Part shown: in pieces, positions 22,056 to 30,361 of the stretch
How the letters are laid out: the number at the start of each line of letters is the position of its first letter
How positions within the stretch are numbered: position 1 is the first letter of the stretch
From: a virus
Reading direction: 5' to 3' (one strand)
IMG/VR virus record: IMGVR_UViG_3300021425_000048
Span: 1 to 54,927 of that record
DNA: 54,927 nucleotides
The notes under the pieces: model-generated
Database searches by the model: none
Told to the model about the DNA's origin: nothing
The model's input: only the letters and a program-made list of their open reading frames with translations
Translations under genes and position numbers: made by a program

Positions 22056-22615
22056 AAGCTCATAGAATATTTACAAAAGGGCAAACTGTATATTGTCTAC
22101 TGTCATCTTTTAGCAGGCCTAATGTTCTACTTCCAGTAAAAGGTCTTATTATAGATACGCAATGGGATCCTATTAATCCATTGTACAAAATTCGTATTAT
22201 TAAGATGTATGATAATATGAAGTATCTTAAGTCTCATTTTTTTGATATGAATTTTAAATATGAGTTTGATAATAGAGCCAGAAAAATGCCTCTAAAGAAA
22301 GAAGATTTTAGAAATGTAAAATCATTAGAGGAACGATTCGATGAAAATGACAGAGAAAGGTTTTATGTAATAGTAGAATCCGTTATGTGTAAAAAAACTA
22401 AAAATGATTTACTAGGATTATTTGAAAAAGTTCAGTTTTATATAATATCAAAAAACTTAAAAGAAATAAGAGATATATCATCAAGACCTTTTTTTAAAGG
22501 TTCTCTTTCTACCGATAGCTCGCAAGAGTTTGATGTTAGATTTAAAAAAGGTTGGTCTGATAAGTTTAAAAAGGGAGATATTGATATTGATAAGTATCTT
22601 GAAAGCTTAGGCTGA
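22052..22615 (+). CDS. Hypothetical protein
   Basis: The gene encodes 187 residues, basic. The first 60 residues are beta-rich with FTKGQTVYCLLSSF and GLIIDTQWDP, like a small barrel; the rest is helical and ends GDIDIDKYLESLG. It starts in an ATGA overlap and its stop codon overlaps the late-type promoter of the tail gene at 22642. No family recognised. Confidence 0.55.
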   Translation: MKAHRIFTKGQTVYCLLSSFSRPNVLLPVKGLIIDTQWDPINPLYKIRIIKMYDNMKYLKSHFFDMNFKYEFDNRARKMPLKKEDFRNVKSLEERFDENDRERFYVIVESVMCKKTKNDLLGLFEKVQFYIISKNLKEIRDISSRPFFKGSLSTDSSQEFDVRFKKGWSDKFKKGDIDIDKYLESLG

Positions 22616-22622
22616 ATATATA
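22614..22622 (+). promoter_or_regulatory. Late-type promoter element
   Basis: GAATATATA at the end of the previous gene, 19 bases before the ATG at 22642. The surroundings (CTGAATATATACTAAAAATAG) closely match 15661-15681. Confidence 0.55.
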
Positions 22623-22641
22623 CTAAAAATAGACTCTATAT

Positions 22642-24432
22642 ATGCCATTATCTAATGCAATATCATCTGTTAATGATGCACTCTTTCCAACAAACCCTAG
22701 TAAAGCAACATCTGATAGATTAGGAGTTTTCGGTGGTGAATCGGTTGGGCTTGCACATGAAATAGAACAGGGCGTGGCTAAAAGTTTTTACCAGAACGGT
22801 GCATTACCTGATCAGTTTAGTGTATCCGAAGGTATGCAAAATATTAAGGTACCTAGATCCATTTTTAATAAATATGCTCTTTTTAATTTTAGAGGAATGT
22901 ATGGTGGTTTAGTCGGTAGCACATCAGATGCATTTTTTGACCAGGCTAACAATAGACTTACTGGTGGTAATGATTCTCATAATGTATCTATATCTAAAGT
23001 AATGGAGTTCTATAATCAGAACTACCAGAAGATATCTTACACTGCACAGGACTTTCTATATTCAAAGTATTACAAAAAGATCCCTGTTAATCATTTAATT
23101 ACATTAAGAAGGTTTCCTGTACCGGTAGAGGATAATATATTTGATTTAACTAAGTCACCTGGATCTAAAGATGGCAATACTGATGTTGCTTCGGCTAGTG
23201 TTGATTCTACTCAAACTGCTGGTGTAACTGCAATTACTTACATGGGAGAAAAACCTGGTAATAAATTAGAGGATCTTTTAAAGATGTCTTATGGTTTAAA
23301 TTACAAGGAAGTTAAATCTGAAATGGAAGATATTAGTAGCGGTGACGGTGGGTATACAACTCAGCCTTTTTATTCTAAGATGGGTGGTATTGGTAGAGCA
23401 ACTGCCGATGCATTTAAAGGTATCAGTTCAAGACAAAAGTTTGCTAGTCAATTAAACAGTACAGGTGATAAGTTAGGTACTACTTATGCTAACTTTGTAA
23501 TAGGTCCTGTTAATGTTATTGATAGTACTTACATTAGGGACCGTGGTATGAAATTTAACCAGGACATGAAACTTAATTTTGAGTATGAGCTTAAATCTCT
23601 TAATTATGTCAACCCTAAAATAGCAATGATTGATATTATAAGTAATATGTTAACTATGACTTATAACAATGGACAATTCTTCGGTGGTGGTCAAAGGTAC
23701 TATGGTAGTGCAGGTGCAGTTGCTAGTCAATTTGGGGATATTAATAAATTAAAGCAAGGTGACTTTAGTGGATATATTGGATCTGTTGTTACTGATGTAG
23801 AGACAGGTTTTAAGAACGTGTTTGGTGGTGGCACTGGTGAATTTAATTTAGATAATGGATTAGATGGTTTACTTAAAGTTGGTAAAACACTTTTAGGTAA
23901 TATGCTTGGTGGATTTTTAAGTTCCAATGTAGGTGCCGTATCAGGTACACAAGCAACTAAGGCTTTAATTAGTGCCGAGCCTACTGGAGACTGGCATGTC
24001 ACTATAGGAAATCCACTCAATCCTATCGTAATGATGGGTAATATGTATTGTGATAATTCAACGATGACTTTAGGTAATGGTTTAGGATATGATGATTTTC
24101 CAATGGAGGTGAAATTTGAACTTGATCTTAAACACGGCAAACCTAGAGATAAAGGTGATATAGAAAATATGTTCAATGCAGGGCGAGGCAGAATATACGC
24201 GTCAGCTGCTGGTGAATCTGATATACTAAATTTAGCAGGTGAAGATGTTGCAACTTATGGGTCTGTTAAAGCTGGCAATTTTTCTAAAGGATTACAGGCC
24301 ACACAAGGTAACCCTGCAAATTCATTTGGTAATTCATCTTTAACCAATCTTAAAAATACCCCTGTTGCTCAGTCAACTGGCGACACTGCTGAATACATAT
24401 CTAATATGACGAGCATGATAATAGATTCTTAA
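22642..24432 (+). CDS. Tail tube/baseplate junction protein (probable)
   Basis: The gene encodes 596 residues, rich in Gly, Asn and Ser, with no signal or membrane segment. The C-terminal third contains GDWHVTIGNPLNPIVMMGNMYCDNSTM and FPMEVKFELDLKHGKPRDKGDIENMF, the type of beta-rich tail-tube fold in which a strand describing the ring is followed by an acidic loop. It is the first gene after a late-type promoter and is followed within 2-30 bases by gp53-, gp27- and gp5-like genes, so it belongs to the baseplate hub or tube start. The exact T4 counterpart (gp48 or gp54 are candidates) is not certain. Confidence 0.6.
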   Translation: MPLSNAISSVNDALFPTNPSKATSDRLGVFGGESVGLAHEIEQGVAKSFYQNGALPDQFSVSEGMQNIKVPRSIFNKYALFNFRGMYGGLVGSTSDAFFDQANNRLTGGNDSHNVSISKVMEFYNQNYQKISYTAQDFLYSKYYKKIPVNHLITLRRFPVPVEDNIFDLTKSPGSKDGNTDVASASVDSTQTAGVTAITYMGEKPGNKLEDLLKMSYGLNYKEVKSEMEDISSGDGGYTTQPFYSKMGGIGRATADAFKGISSRQKFASQLNSTGDKLGTTYANFVIGPVNVIDSTYIRDRGMKFNQDMKLNFEYELKSLNYVNPKIAMIDIISNMLTMTYNNGQFFGGGQRYYGSAGAVASQFGDINKLKQGDFSGYIGSVVTDVETGFKNVFGGGTGEFNLDNGLDGLLKVGKTLLGNMLGGFLSSNVGAVSGTQATKALISAEPTGDWHVTIGNPLNPIVMMGNMYCDNSTMTLGNGLGYDDFPMEVKFELDLKHGKPRDKGDIENMFNAGRGRIYASAAGESDILNLAGEDVATYGSVKAGNFSKGLQATQGNPANSFGNSSLTNLKNTPVAQSTGDTAEYISNMTSMIIDS

Positions 24433-24434
24433 GT

Positions 24435-24974
24435 ATGAATATTAAATCTTTAGCATTAAAAAATAAATTAACAGAGGAAAGAACTGGTGAATTTTATTAT
24501 GATCTCACCGCACCTTCTTTTATATATGATTCTGAATTAGGCGTAAAGGCTTTGCATTATGTTAAGCTAGATCAGATAGGTCGTATTGACAAGATATCAC
24601 AAATATATTTTGGTAGTGGTGAATTCATTGATGCTATTTGTGTAGTTAATAATATCTTTAATCCTTTTTCCGTTAATGAAGGTGATGTTTTAGTTATACC
24701 TAATTTATCACGACAAGATTTAGTTTACTTAAGACCTAATCCTGCGTCTAGGCCTAATACTACACAAGAAGCATATGTTGATACTGGTAGACAAAGCGAA
24801 AAGGATCAATCAAGAATACAGAGATTGATTAAAAAGGCTAAGAGTAGTAAGTCAGGGGTTAGTCAACCTATGCCACCAAATATGCTACAACCTGGACAAG
24901 AAACCAAGGCATATGAAGGTGGTAAGATTAAGTTAGGAACTAATTTAAATAGTAGAAGTACTAAAGCAAATTAA
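24435..24974 (+). CDS. Baseplate wedge protein, gp53/LysM-like
   Basis: The gene encodes 179 residues. Residues about 55-98 (IGRIDKISQIYFGSGEFIDAICVVNNIFNPFSVNEGDVLVIPN) follow the LysM layout: an opening helix, a second helix with N-N-I-x-N-P, then G-D-x-L-x-I-P. T4 gp53, which closes the wedge ring, has this fold. The C-terminal half is Pro/Lys-rich and probably disordered. It lies two bases after the tail gene upstream and one base before the gp27-like gene. Confidence 0.75.
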   Translation: MNIKSLALKNKLTEERTGEFYYDLTAPSFIYDSELGVKALHYVKLDQIGRIDKISQIYFGSGEFIDAICVVNNIFNPFSVNEGDVLVIPNLSRQDLVYLRPNPASRPNTTQEAYVDTGRQSEKDQSRIQRLIKKAKSSKSGVSQPMPPNMLQPGQETKAYEGGKIKLGTNLNSRSTKAN

Positions 24975-24975
24975 T

Positions 24976-26457
24976 ATGTCAGCAGTAGAAAGAAACATTT
25001 TAACGGTCATAGAACCGGCAATATCACTTGACGAGCTTGAGGTTATTGATGTAGAAAGTGGAACAGAAAACTCACAAAATGTATCAATGAAGGAAAAGCC
25101 TACTAAGTTTACTTCTATGATACCGATCATTAGAATTAACGGATATGATGTACAGGGTGATAGGTTAGAAATGTTCGAACTTAGCTGTACTGAATTTTAT
25201 CCTACATGTAGGTTTTCTTTTTTTGATAGAGATGGATTATTTACTGCCAGGTTTTATCCTAAAGATGGTGATATTATTCAGGTATACATTCGTTCACAGG
25301 GTGATGAAACGACATTTAAACCTATAAGAATAGATTTTACTGTTGAGGATATTAAACCGTTAGGCGGAGGTGGCTCTACAAATATGTCGCCACAATTAAT
25401 GGTAGAGGGAAGAATGCATGTACCTAATCTATTTACAGAAAAAGTACAGTTTCAGAATAATACTAGTTGGAATTCATTACTTTCAATTGCTGAAGAACTA
25501 CAATTAGGTTATGCATCAAATGTAGAAGATACCGCAGATCAACAAATATGGACTAACCCATATGATACTTCTGAAAAATTCATACAAGATATAACATCAA
25601 ATTCTTATCTTAGTGACGATTCATTTTTTACTTCATATATTGATCCTTATTATTATTTGACATTTGTTGATGTTAATAAATTATTTAGTCAAGAAACTGA
25701 TTTAGAAACTAGCCAAATGTTTAATCAAAATGCATTGGACACTATGGGAAGTGGTGATGAGGCTGAAAGCAATTATGAATTTCCTAATATGCTAAGTAAT
25801 ATGATACAGATGCAAGGAACTGCTAGATACATATCAAAATATCAACAGGTAAATAAAAGTGGCCAAATAAGTAAAGATAATGGTTATAAGAGGTATACTC
25901 AGTATTGGGATTTGGAGGCAAAGGAATTTATCAATGAATTCGTAGATCCTTTAACAGATAACACCCCAGGCATGATACCCGTAACAAAAGGAAGAACTAT
26001 TAACGGTGAGGTTGAAGGACCAAGAAATAATCAGGTTAAATTTAAGTACCTAGGCACACAAGGTGATAATGTACATGATAATTATTATTATGCATCTATT
26101 CTTAATTTTCAAAATTTGGCAGAAATGGAAAAATTTGGAATGGTATTAGAATTAGATTCTATTAATCCTGCAATTTTAAGATTTAGTAGAATATATTGTC
26201 AAATATTAGAATTTGCCCAAAATGTAAAAAGTGTTCTTACTGCACCTGAAAATGATGAAGATGTTCCTAATGCTAGTCAAAGAAGAGAAGAAACAAAGGA
26301 TAATGTAGGAAGTGACAAGACTAGCCAAAATGGAATCATTAATGAATACCTTACCGGTTTTTATGTAATTGTCGGTATTGAATATATTTTAACTAAACCA
26401 GGAGGATTACGGCAGAGAATACATTTACGTAGAAGAGAGGTGGTTCCTTCTACATAA
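24976..26457 (+). CDS. Baseplate hub protein, gp27/gpD-like
   Basis: The gene encodes 493 residues. After a 45-residue acidic lead-in, IPIIRINGYDVQGDRLEMFELS and FYPKDGDIIQVYIRS begin the first tube-like beta barrel of the gp27/VgrG family; the second domain holds NTSWNSLLSIAEELQLGY and DSFFTSYIDPYYYLTFVDVNKLF, typical of hub proteins in other myoviruses. The C-terminus returns to beta structure (GFYVIVGIEYILTKPGGLRQRIHLRRREV). It would form the trimeric hub that carries the puncturing spike. Confidence 0.8.
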   Translation: MSAVERNILTVIEPAISLDELEVIDVESGTENSQNVSMKEKPTKFTSMIPIIRINGYDVQGDRLEMFELSCTEFYPTCRFSFFDRDGLFTARFYPKDGDIIQVYIRSQGDETTFKPIRIDFTVEDIKPLGGGGSTNMSPQLMVEGRMHVPNLFTEKVQFQNNTSWNSLLSIAEELQLGYASNVEDTADQQIWTNPYDTSEKFIQDITSNSYLSDDSFFTSYIDPYYYLTFVDVNKLFSQETDLETSQMFNQNALDTMGSGDEAESNYEFPNMLSNMIQMQGTARYISKYQQVNKSGQISKDNGYKRYTQYWDLEAKEFINEFVDPLTDNTPGMIPVTKGRTINGEVEGPRNNQVKFKYLGTQGDNVHDNYYYASILNFQNLAEMEKFGMVLELDSINPAILRFSRIYCQILEFAQNVKSVLTAPENDEDVPNASQRREETKDNVGSDKTSQNGIINEYLTGFYVIVGIEYILTKPGGLRQRIHLRRREVVPST

Positions 26458-26458
26458 T

Positions 26459-26467
26459 GAATAAATA
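26459..26467 (+). promoter_or_regulatory. Late-type element, variant
   Basis: GAATAAATA followed by AAAAAAATAAG, 18 bases before the ATG at 26486. Identical core to 16267 and 45095. Confidence 0.4.
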
Positions 26468-26485
26468 AAAAAATAAGTATCATTA

Positions 26486-27853
26486 ATGGCAGCAGATCCG
26501 CAAATTTGGAACCAAGAACCACCCGAAGCTTTAGCAAATTTGGTTGGTAATTTTCAAAAGTCATTTCCTAATAGCTATGATTATGCTAAGACATTTGTCC
26601 AAACTGCATCATCTGCGGCTGGTGGTGGTAATGGTGTTACTAGTTTAGACGACCCTACATATTTAGGGTTTAATATAAGATTTGATATAATGAGTCCTCT
26701 ATTTGCAGGAGCATTAGAAGGAAACCCAGCAATACCTCTTAGCCAAGATCCCACGTCATTTACCGGTGGTGGTGCAGACGAATTAGGTTCACACCCATCT
26801 GGTGAATCGGCCGTAGGTTATCTTAATAAAGTTGGTGAAACAAATAGAGCTACCTACCTTACTGCATTTGCCCAAGGCTTAAGAGAAATTCAACAAACTA
26901 GACCATATTACTTTCAAACAATAGAAGGATTGCAAGAAGCATGGAATAAGACAGTTACAATGACACCGTATAATGGATCAGGTGACGGTGAAGGTATCAC
27001 GGTTGGTTTATTAGAGGCAATAGATTTAAAAATGTCTGCATTATTTAGTCTTTATAAAGCTGCGTGTTACGATGTAAAATATAGAAGAACGATACTACCA
27101 ATTAACTTAATGTATTTTAATTGTTATGTTGATGTTGTAGAAATTAGAAAGTTTAGATCTACTGGAAATCTTATAAGAAACTTTATAAATTCTCAAAATC
27201 CAAATTCACCTGAAAATGAATTAAATAAATTCGTAAACGAGAATGCCTCTATGATGACATTTAAGTTTGAAGAATGCTTGTGGGATCTTAATGCAACAGG
27301 GCAAGTTTTTGCTAATGTTGCTAATGATGGTTCCAATTCATTAACTACATCTTCAATGAAATGGCAATACGGGAAGGTTGAAATAGAATCCCAGTTTGCA
27401 GGATATGATTCAGCATTAAAAGATACCGCAAATCTAAAACCAAAAACATACGGAGATTTAGCTAAAGCTGCAGGTAAGAAGTTTTTAGATAAACAATTAA
27501 CAGGAGCTACTAATTTAATCCAGAGAAAGGCCGCAGCCTTTGCACAAGGTTTAAAGTTTGGTAATGCATTCGGTTTAAGAAACGATATAATTAATGCAGT
27601 GCAAAATCCACAGGGTTTACTTAGTACATTACAAGGCGCGGCAGCACAAGAAATAACCACACCTGGATTTGATCCTTCTGTTGCTAAAGTAAGTGAAAAT
27701 ATTTTTGGTGAAGGTCCACCAGAAGAACTCTCTTTACAGTCATCTAATATTTTTCCAGAAGAACCGGCAGAAAAAGAATTCAATTCTTCAAATGCATTTG
27801 GACCAGCCCCTTCTGGACCACCACCTTTAGAATCTCAAAATTTATTTGAATAA
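26486..27853 (+). CDS. Tail tube/baseplate protein (probable)
   Basis: The gene encodes 455 residues. The central part (about 185-300) has RRTILPINLMYFNCYVDVVEIRKF and MMTFKFEECLWDL, a pattern (P-x-N-L-M, then D-V-x-E-x-R-x-F, then F-x-x-x-x-C) found in tail-tube-like proteins at the baseplate junction. The C-terminal 150 residues are low-complexity Ala/Pro/Ser-rich with repeated SSNIF, SSNAF and SQNLF motifs at intervals, probably a flexible tail. It lies between the gp27-like and gp5-like genes, so it belongs to the hub. Confidence 0.65.
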   Translation: MAADPQIWNQEPPEALANLVGNFQKSFPNSYDYAKTFVQTASSAAGGGNGVTSLDDPTYLGFNIRFDIMSPLFAGALEGNPAIPLSQDPTSFTGGGADELGSHPSGESAVGYLNKVGETNRATYLTAFAQGLREIQQTRPYYFQTIEGLQEAWNKTVTMTPYNGSGDGEGITVGLLEAIDLKMSALFSLYKAACYDVKYRRTILPINLMYFNCYVDVVEIRKFRSTGNLIRNFINSQNPNSPENELNKFVNENASMMTFKFEECLWDLNATGQVFANVANDGSNSLTTSSMKWQYGKVEIESQFAGYDSALKDTANLKPKTYGDLAKAAGKKFLDKQLTGATNLIQRKAAAFAQGLKFGNAFGLRNDIINAVQNPQGLLSTLQGAAAQEITTPGFDPSVAKVSENIFGEGPPEELSLQSSNIFPEEPAEKEFNSSNAFGPAPSGPPPLESQNLFE

Positions 27854-27856
27854 TTT

Positions 27857-28744
27857 ATGGGTAGATTAACAACTAAAGATTTAAGAACTGATAACCTAAA
27901 AGGTACTCAATGGGTAGGCGTGATAGAGGATACTAATGATGATCTTTTTGAAGGGAGAGTAAGAATTAGAGTCTTTGGTAAAATGGACCAAAGAATTGAT
28001 CCAGGTGACCCTAGTAGTGATTACATAATGCCAGTTGATTCTCTTCCGTGGGCAAGACCCTCGGTGACTTCTTCCGGTGGTAGTAATTCAGGGAGTGGTA
28101 CCTTTTCAGTTCCTAAGCTAGGTACAATCGTAAGAGTTACATTTGATAATGGTAATTATTATTCTCCTGTATACCATGAGTCTCTGTACCCATCCAATGA
28201 GGCTAAGGCGGAGATAGAAGCAGCATACCCCAATTCACACCTATTAATATATGACACGGCATTTGGTTTAACTGGTGGTGGGAATGAAGAAATTACAAAC
28301 GAAAGAGAAGGTGAAAGTATTAAAGTTTTCTTTACTGAAGAAAAGGGGCTTATGATGGATTATACCACAACCGAAGGTCCTACTACTGTTAATATTAAAC
28401 CTGATAATTCAGTTGAGATAATAAATGCAAATGGTGATTCTATTGTAATGCTTAATGATGGAAACATTACATTTACACATTCTGCTAAGTTTATAATCAA
28501 TAGTACTGATAACACTGAAATTAATTGTAAGGACGCTATCATTAACTGTGAAAATACTATCATTAATCATTCGTCATCAATAGAACTTGGAAAGGGCGCT
28601 AGAGAAAAGATTGTTTTAGGTGATACTTTCAAAGCATTCTTTAATAGCCACACTCATATTGGTAATCTTGGGGCACCGTCATCTCCGCCGATTGTGCCTA
28701 TGACAGCAGCTCAGCTTAGTAAGAAGAATGTAAAATCTCTATAA
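27857..28744 (+). CDS. Baseplate spike protein, gp5/gpV-like, without lysozyme domain
   Basis: The gene encodes 295 residues. The N-terminal OB fold (about 15-120: WVGVIEDTNDDLFEGRVRIRVFG, SLPWARPSV, FSVPKLGTIVRVTFDNGNYYSPVYHES) is typical of gp5 and VgrG. A beta-helix region follows with regular short strands (VEIINANGDSIVMLNDGNITFTH, INCKDAIINCENTIINHSSSIELG). The end has FNSHTHIGNLGAPSSPP, the metal-site-like HTH and proline pattern common in spikes. T4 gp5 has a lysozyme domain between these parts; here it is missing, so the spike pierces the outer membrane but does not cut peptidoglycan. Confidence 0.85.
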   Translation: MGRLTTKDLRTDNLKGTQWVGVIEDTNDDLFEGRVRIRVFGKMDQRIDPGDPSSDYIMPVDSLPWARPSVTSSGGSNSGSGTFSVPKLGTIVRVTFDNGNYYSPVYHESLYPSNEAKAEIEAAYPNSHLLIYDTAFGLTGGGNEEITNEREGESIKVFFTEEKGLMMDYTTTEGPTTVNIKPDNSVEIINANGDSIVMLNDGNITFTHSAKFIINSTDNTEINCKDAIINCENTIINHSSSIELGKGAREKIVLGDTFKAFFNSHTHIGNLGAPSSPPIVPMTAAQLSKKNVKSL

Positions 28745-28750
28745 TATATA
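28742..28750 (+). promoter_or_regulatory. Late-type element, TAATATATA variant
   Basis: TAATATATA overlapping the stop of the spike gene, 19 bases before the ATG at 28770. Confidence 0.35.
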
Positions 28751-28769
28751 AATTACTAAAAAATAAATT

Positions 28770-29060
28770 ATGGCATTAGTTAAACCGACATTAAACCTTG
28801 CGCTAGAGCAAGCCTTTGATAAAGCAATGTTTGTATTTGCAGAAACTATTGCAAACAGCCCACCAGGAACTGATGTTGCTAATGATGCGAGACAAGCTGC
28901 TGCTAAAGTATTTGCTGAAATTGCAACATCTGCAATTGATCTGTATATTAAATCTGCTACTATAACCGTTCCACCTGGGCAAGTCGTAGTAACAGCAGGA
29001 TCACCTGCCGCTCAGTCTGGGGCAACAACTACACCTTCAGCACCTGCTATTATTACTTAA
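28770..29060 (+). CDS. Small Ala/Pro-rich baseplate-region protein
   Basis: The gene encodes 96 residues. The N-terminal 65 residues form an alanine-rich helix pair (ALEQAFDKAMFVFAETIAN, DARQAAAKVFAEIATSAIDLYI); the end is a Pro/Ala/Thr-rich tail (SPAAQSGATTTPSAPAI). Directly after the spike gene it could be a spike-tip or chaperone protein, but it lacks the metal-binding PAAR pattern. No family recognised. Confidence 0.55.
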   Translation: MALVKPTLNLALEQAFDKAMFVFAETIANSPPGTDVANDARQAAAKVFAEIATSAIDLYIKSATITVPPGQVVVTAGSPAAQSGATTTPSAPAIIT

Positions 29061-29061
29061 C

Positions 29062-29090
29062 TTAAACAATTTAGACTTTATGGGTATAAC
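29062..29090 (+). promoter_or_regulatory. Second-class promoter candidate, copy 4
   Basis: TTAAAC at 29062-29067, 17-base spacer, TATAAC at 29085-29090. A TAATATATA late-type variant follows at 29110-29118, so the S1-domain gene at 29148 may be read from two promoters. Confidence 0.35.
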
Positions 29091-29147
29091 AATTAGATAT
29101 TAGCAAGAGTAATATATAATCTATAATCACGCTCTAATAAAAAAATA

Positions 29148-30320
29148 ATGATTGAACAAGAAATCACCGTCCAACTTAGCGACGATCCATTTGACACAAA
29201 AACAATTAAGGTACAAGTACCAAGAGGAACAAAGCTTTTAAGTAATGAACCATACACAGCAGAAGCACTAAAGATGTATGAGCTAGCCGATGAAGAGGCT
29301 GATAGGTTACAAAAATCAGAAGAACAAAATAATTACATCACACAAGGCGAAATTACTTCAATAAAAATAATTAAAGAAGTAATTGACGGAGTAGAGGTTG
29401 ATGTTAAAACAGAAGCACTCGTTGATATTTCTAAAAAGAACACTGCAGTTTGTAATTTACTTAAAGAAGATGAAGCAATCGTAGACCAATTGCAAGTTGG
29501 TATGATTATTGATATTAAAGTAAAATACAGTAAACAAGGGACTCTTTATGCTTCTATAAGCGAGGCGTTGGATGAAGTTAAACGAAATGAAATATATTCT
29601 TCAATTGGTGATAAGACCGTTGGGTTTACTGGTAAAGTAAAAGAATTAATCCACGGTGGATATTGGGTTGATGTTGGTGGTATAAAATGTTTTATGCCAG
29701 GTTCATTAGGTGGGTTAAACAAACTTCATAATTTTGAAAGTCTTATTGGCAAAGAGCTTGTTGTTATACCTATAACATATTCAAATGATAAAGATACCAT
29801 TGTAGTTTCTCATAGGGAATACTTAAGAACGATGATACCTACTACAACATCAGAGCTTAGAGAAAATATAAAAGAACATATTAGTGGGTTCGTTACAGGG
29901 ACTACTAAGTTTGGTGTATTTGCTGAATTCAATGAATGTTTAACTGGATTAATACCTAAAAACGAATTGGACGAAAATACTTTAGAATTATTTGATAATC
30001 GTTCAATTAGACCTGGGGATGAAATATCTTTCTGGCCTAAAGAAATTATTTCTGATAAAAAAATTATACTTAGTCAATTAGGACCTAAGATTGATTTATG
30101 GGATGGTGCAGATGAAAAGTATAAACCGATGATGACTACAAAAGGTAAAGTTACAAAAGTTACAAAATACGGTGCCTTTGTAGAACTCGAAAAAGGTATA
30201 AGTGGATTAATCCATAAATCTAAACTTAAGGGCGCAGAACTTGAAAAGGGTGATATGGTTGAAGTTAGAATCGGTAGTGTAAATACTAGTGATCGCAAAA
30301 TTACAATGAACCTAGTATAA
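29148..30320 (+). CDS. Protein with four S1 RNA-binding domains (bS1-like)
   Basis: The gene encodes 390 residues. After a 60-residue lead-in, four S1-type OB folds can be traced at about 64-142 (degenerate), 157-225 (FTGKVKELIHGGYWVDVGGIKCFMPGSL), 242-312 (ISGFVTGTTKFGVFAEFNECLTGLIP) and 328-390 (TKGKVTKVTKYGAFVELEKGISGLIH, the best match). Host bS1 has six; tandem S1 domains hold mRNA at the 30S platform and help start translation without a Shine-Dalgarno sequence. The gene sits between the baseplate hub and an amidoligase-like enzyme. With phage bS21 it makes two ribosome-directed proteins in one window. Transcription antitermination or RNase-type roles are alternatives. Confidence 0.88.
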   Translation: MIEQEITVQLSDDPFDTKTIKVQVPRGTKLLSNEPYTAEALKMYELADEEADRLQKSEEQNNYITQGEITSIKIIKEVIDGVEVDVKTEALVDISKKNTAVCNLLKEDEAIVDQLQVGMIIDIKVKYSKQGTLYASISEALDEVKRNEIYSSIGDKTVGFTGKVKELIHGGYWVDVGGIKCFMPGSLGGLNKLHNFESLIGKELVVIPITYSNDKDTIVVSHREYLRTMIPTTTSELRENIKEHISGFVTGTTKFGVFAEFNECLTGLIPKNELDENTLELFDNRSIRPGDEISFWPKEIISDKKIILSQLGPKIDLWDGADEKYKPMMTTKGKVTKVTKYGAFVELEKGISGLIHKSKLKGAELEKGDMVEVRIGSVNTSDRKITMNLV

Positions 30321-30335
30321 CATCTATCCTGGTTT

Positions 30336-30344
30336 GAATATATA
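30336..30344 (+). promoter_or_regulatory. Late-type promoter element
   Basis: GAATATATA followed by AACAAA, 17 bases before the ATG at 30362. It lies in the loop of a 6-bp inverted repeat ATCCTG (30326-30331) / CAGGAT (30352-30357). Confidence 0.55.
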
Positions 30345-30361
30345 AACAAATCAGGATAATC

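Noticed and set aside
27193-27783. 196-codon minus-strand open frame
   Set aside because: It lies opposite the tail gene at 26486, has no leader or neighbours on that strand, and its product is a low-quality mirror of the real frame.
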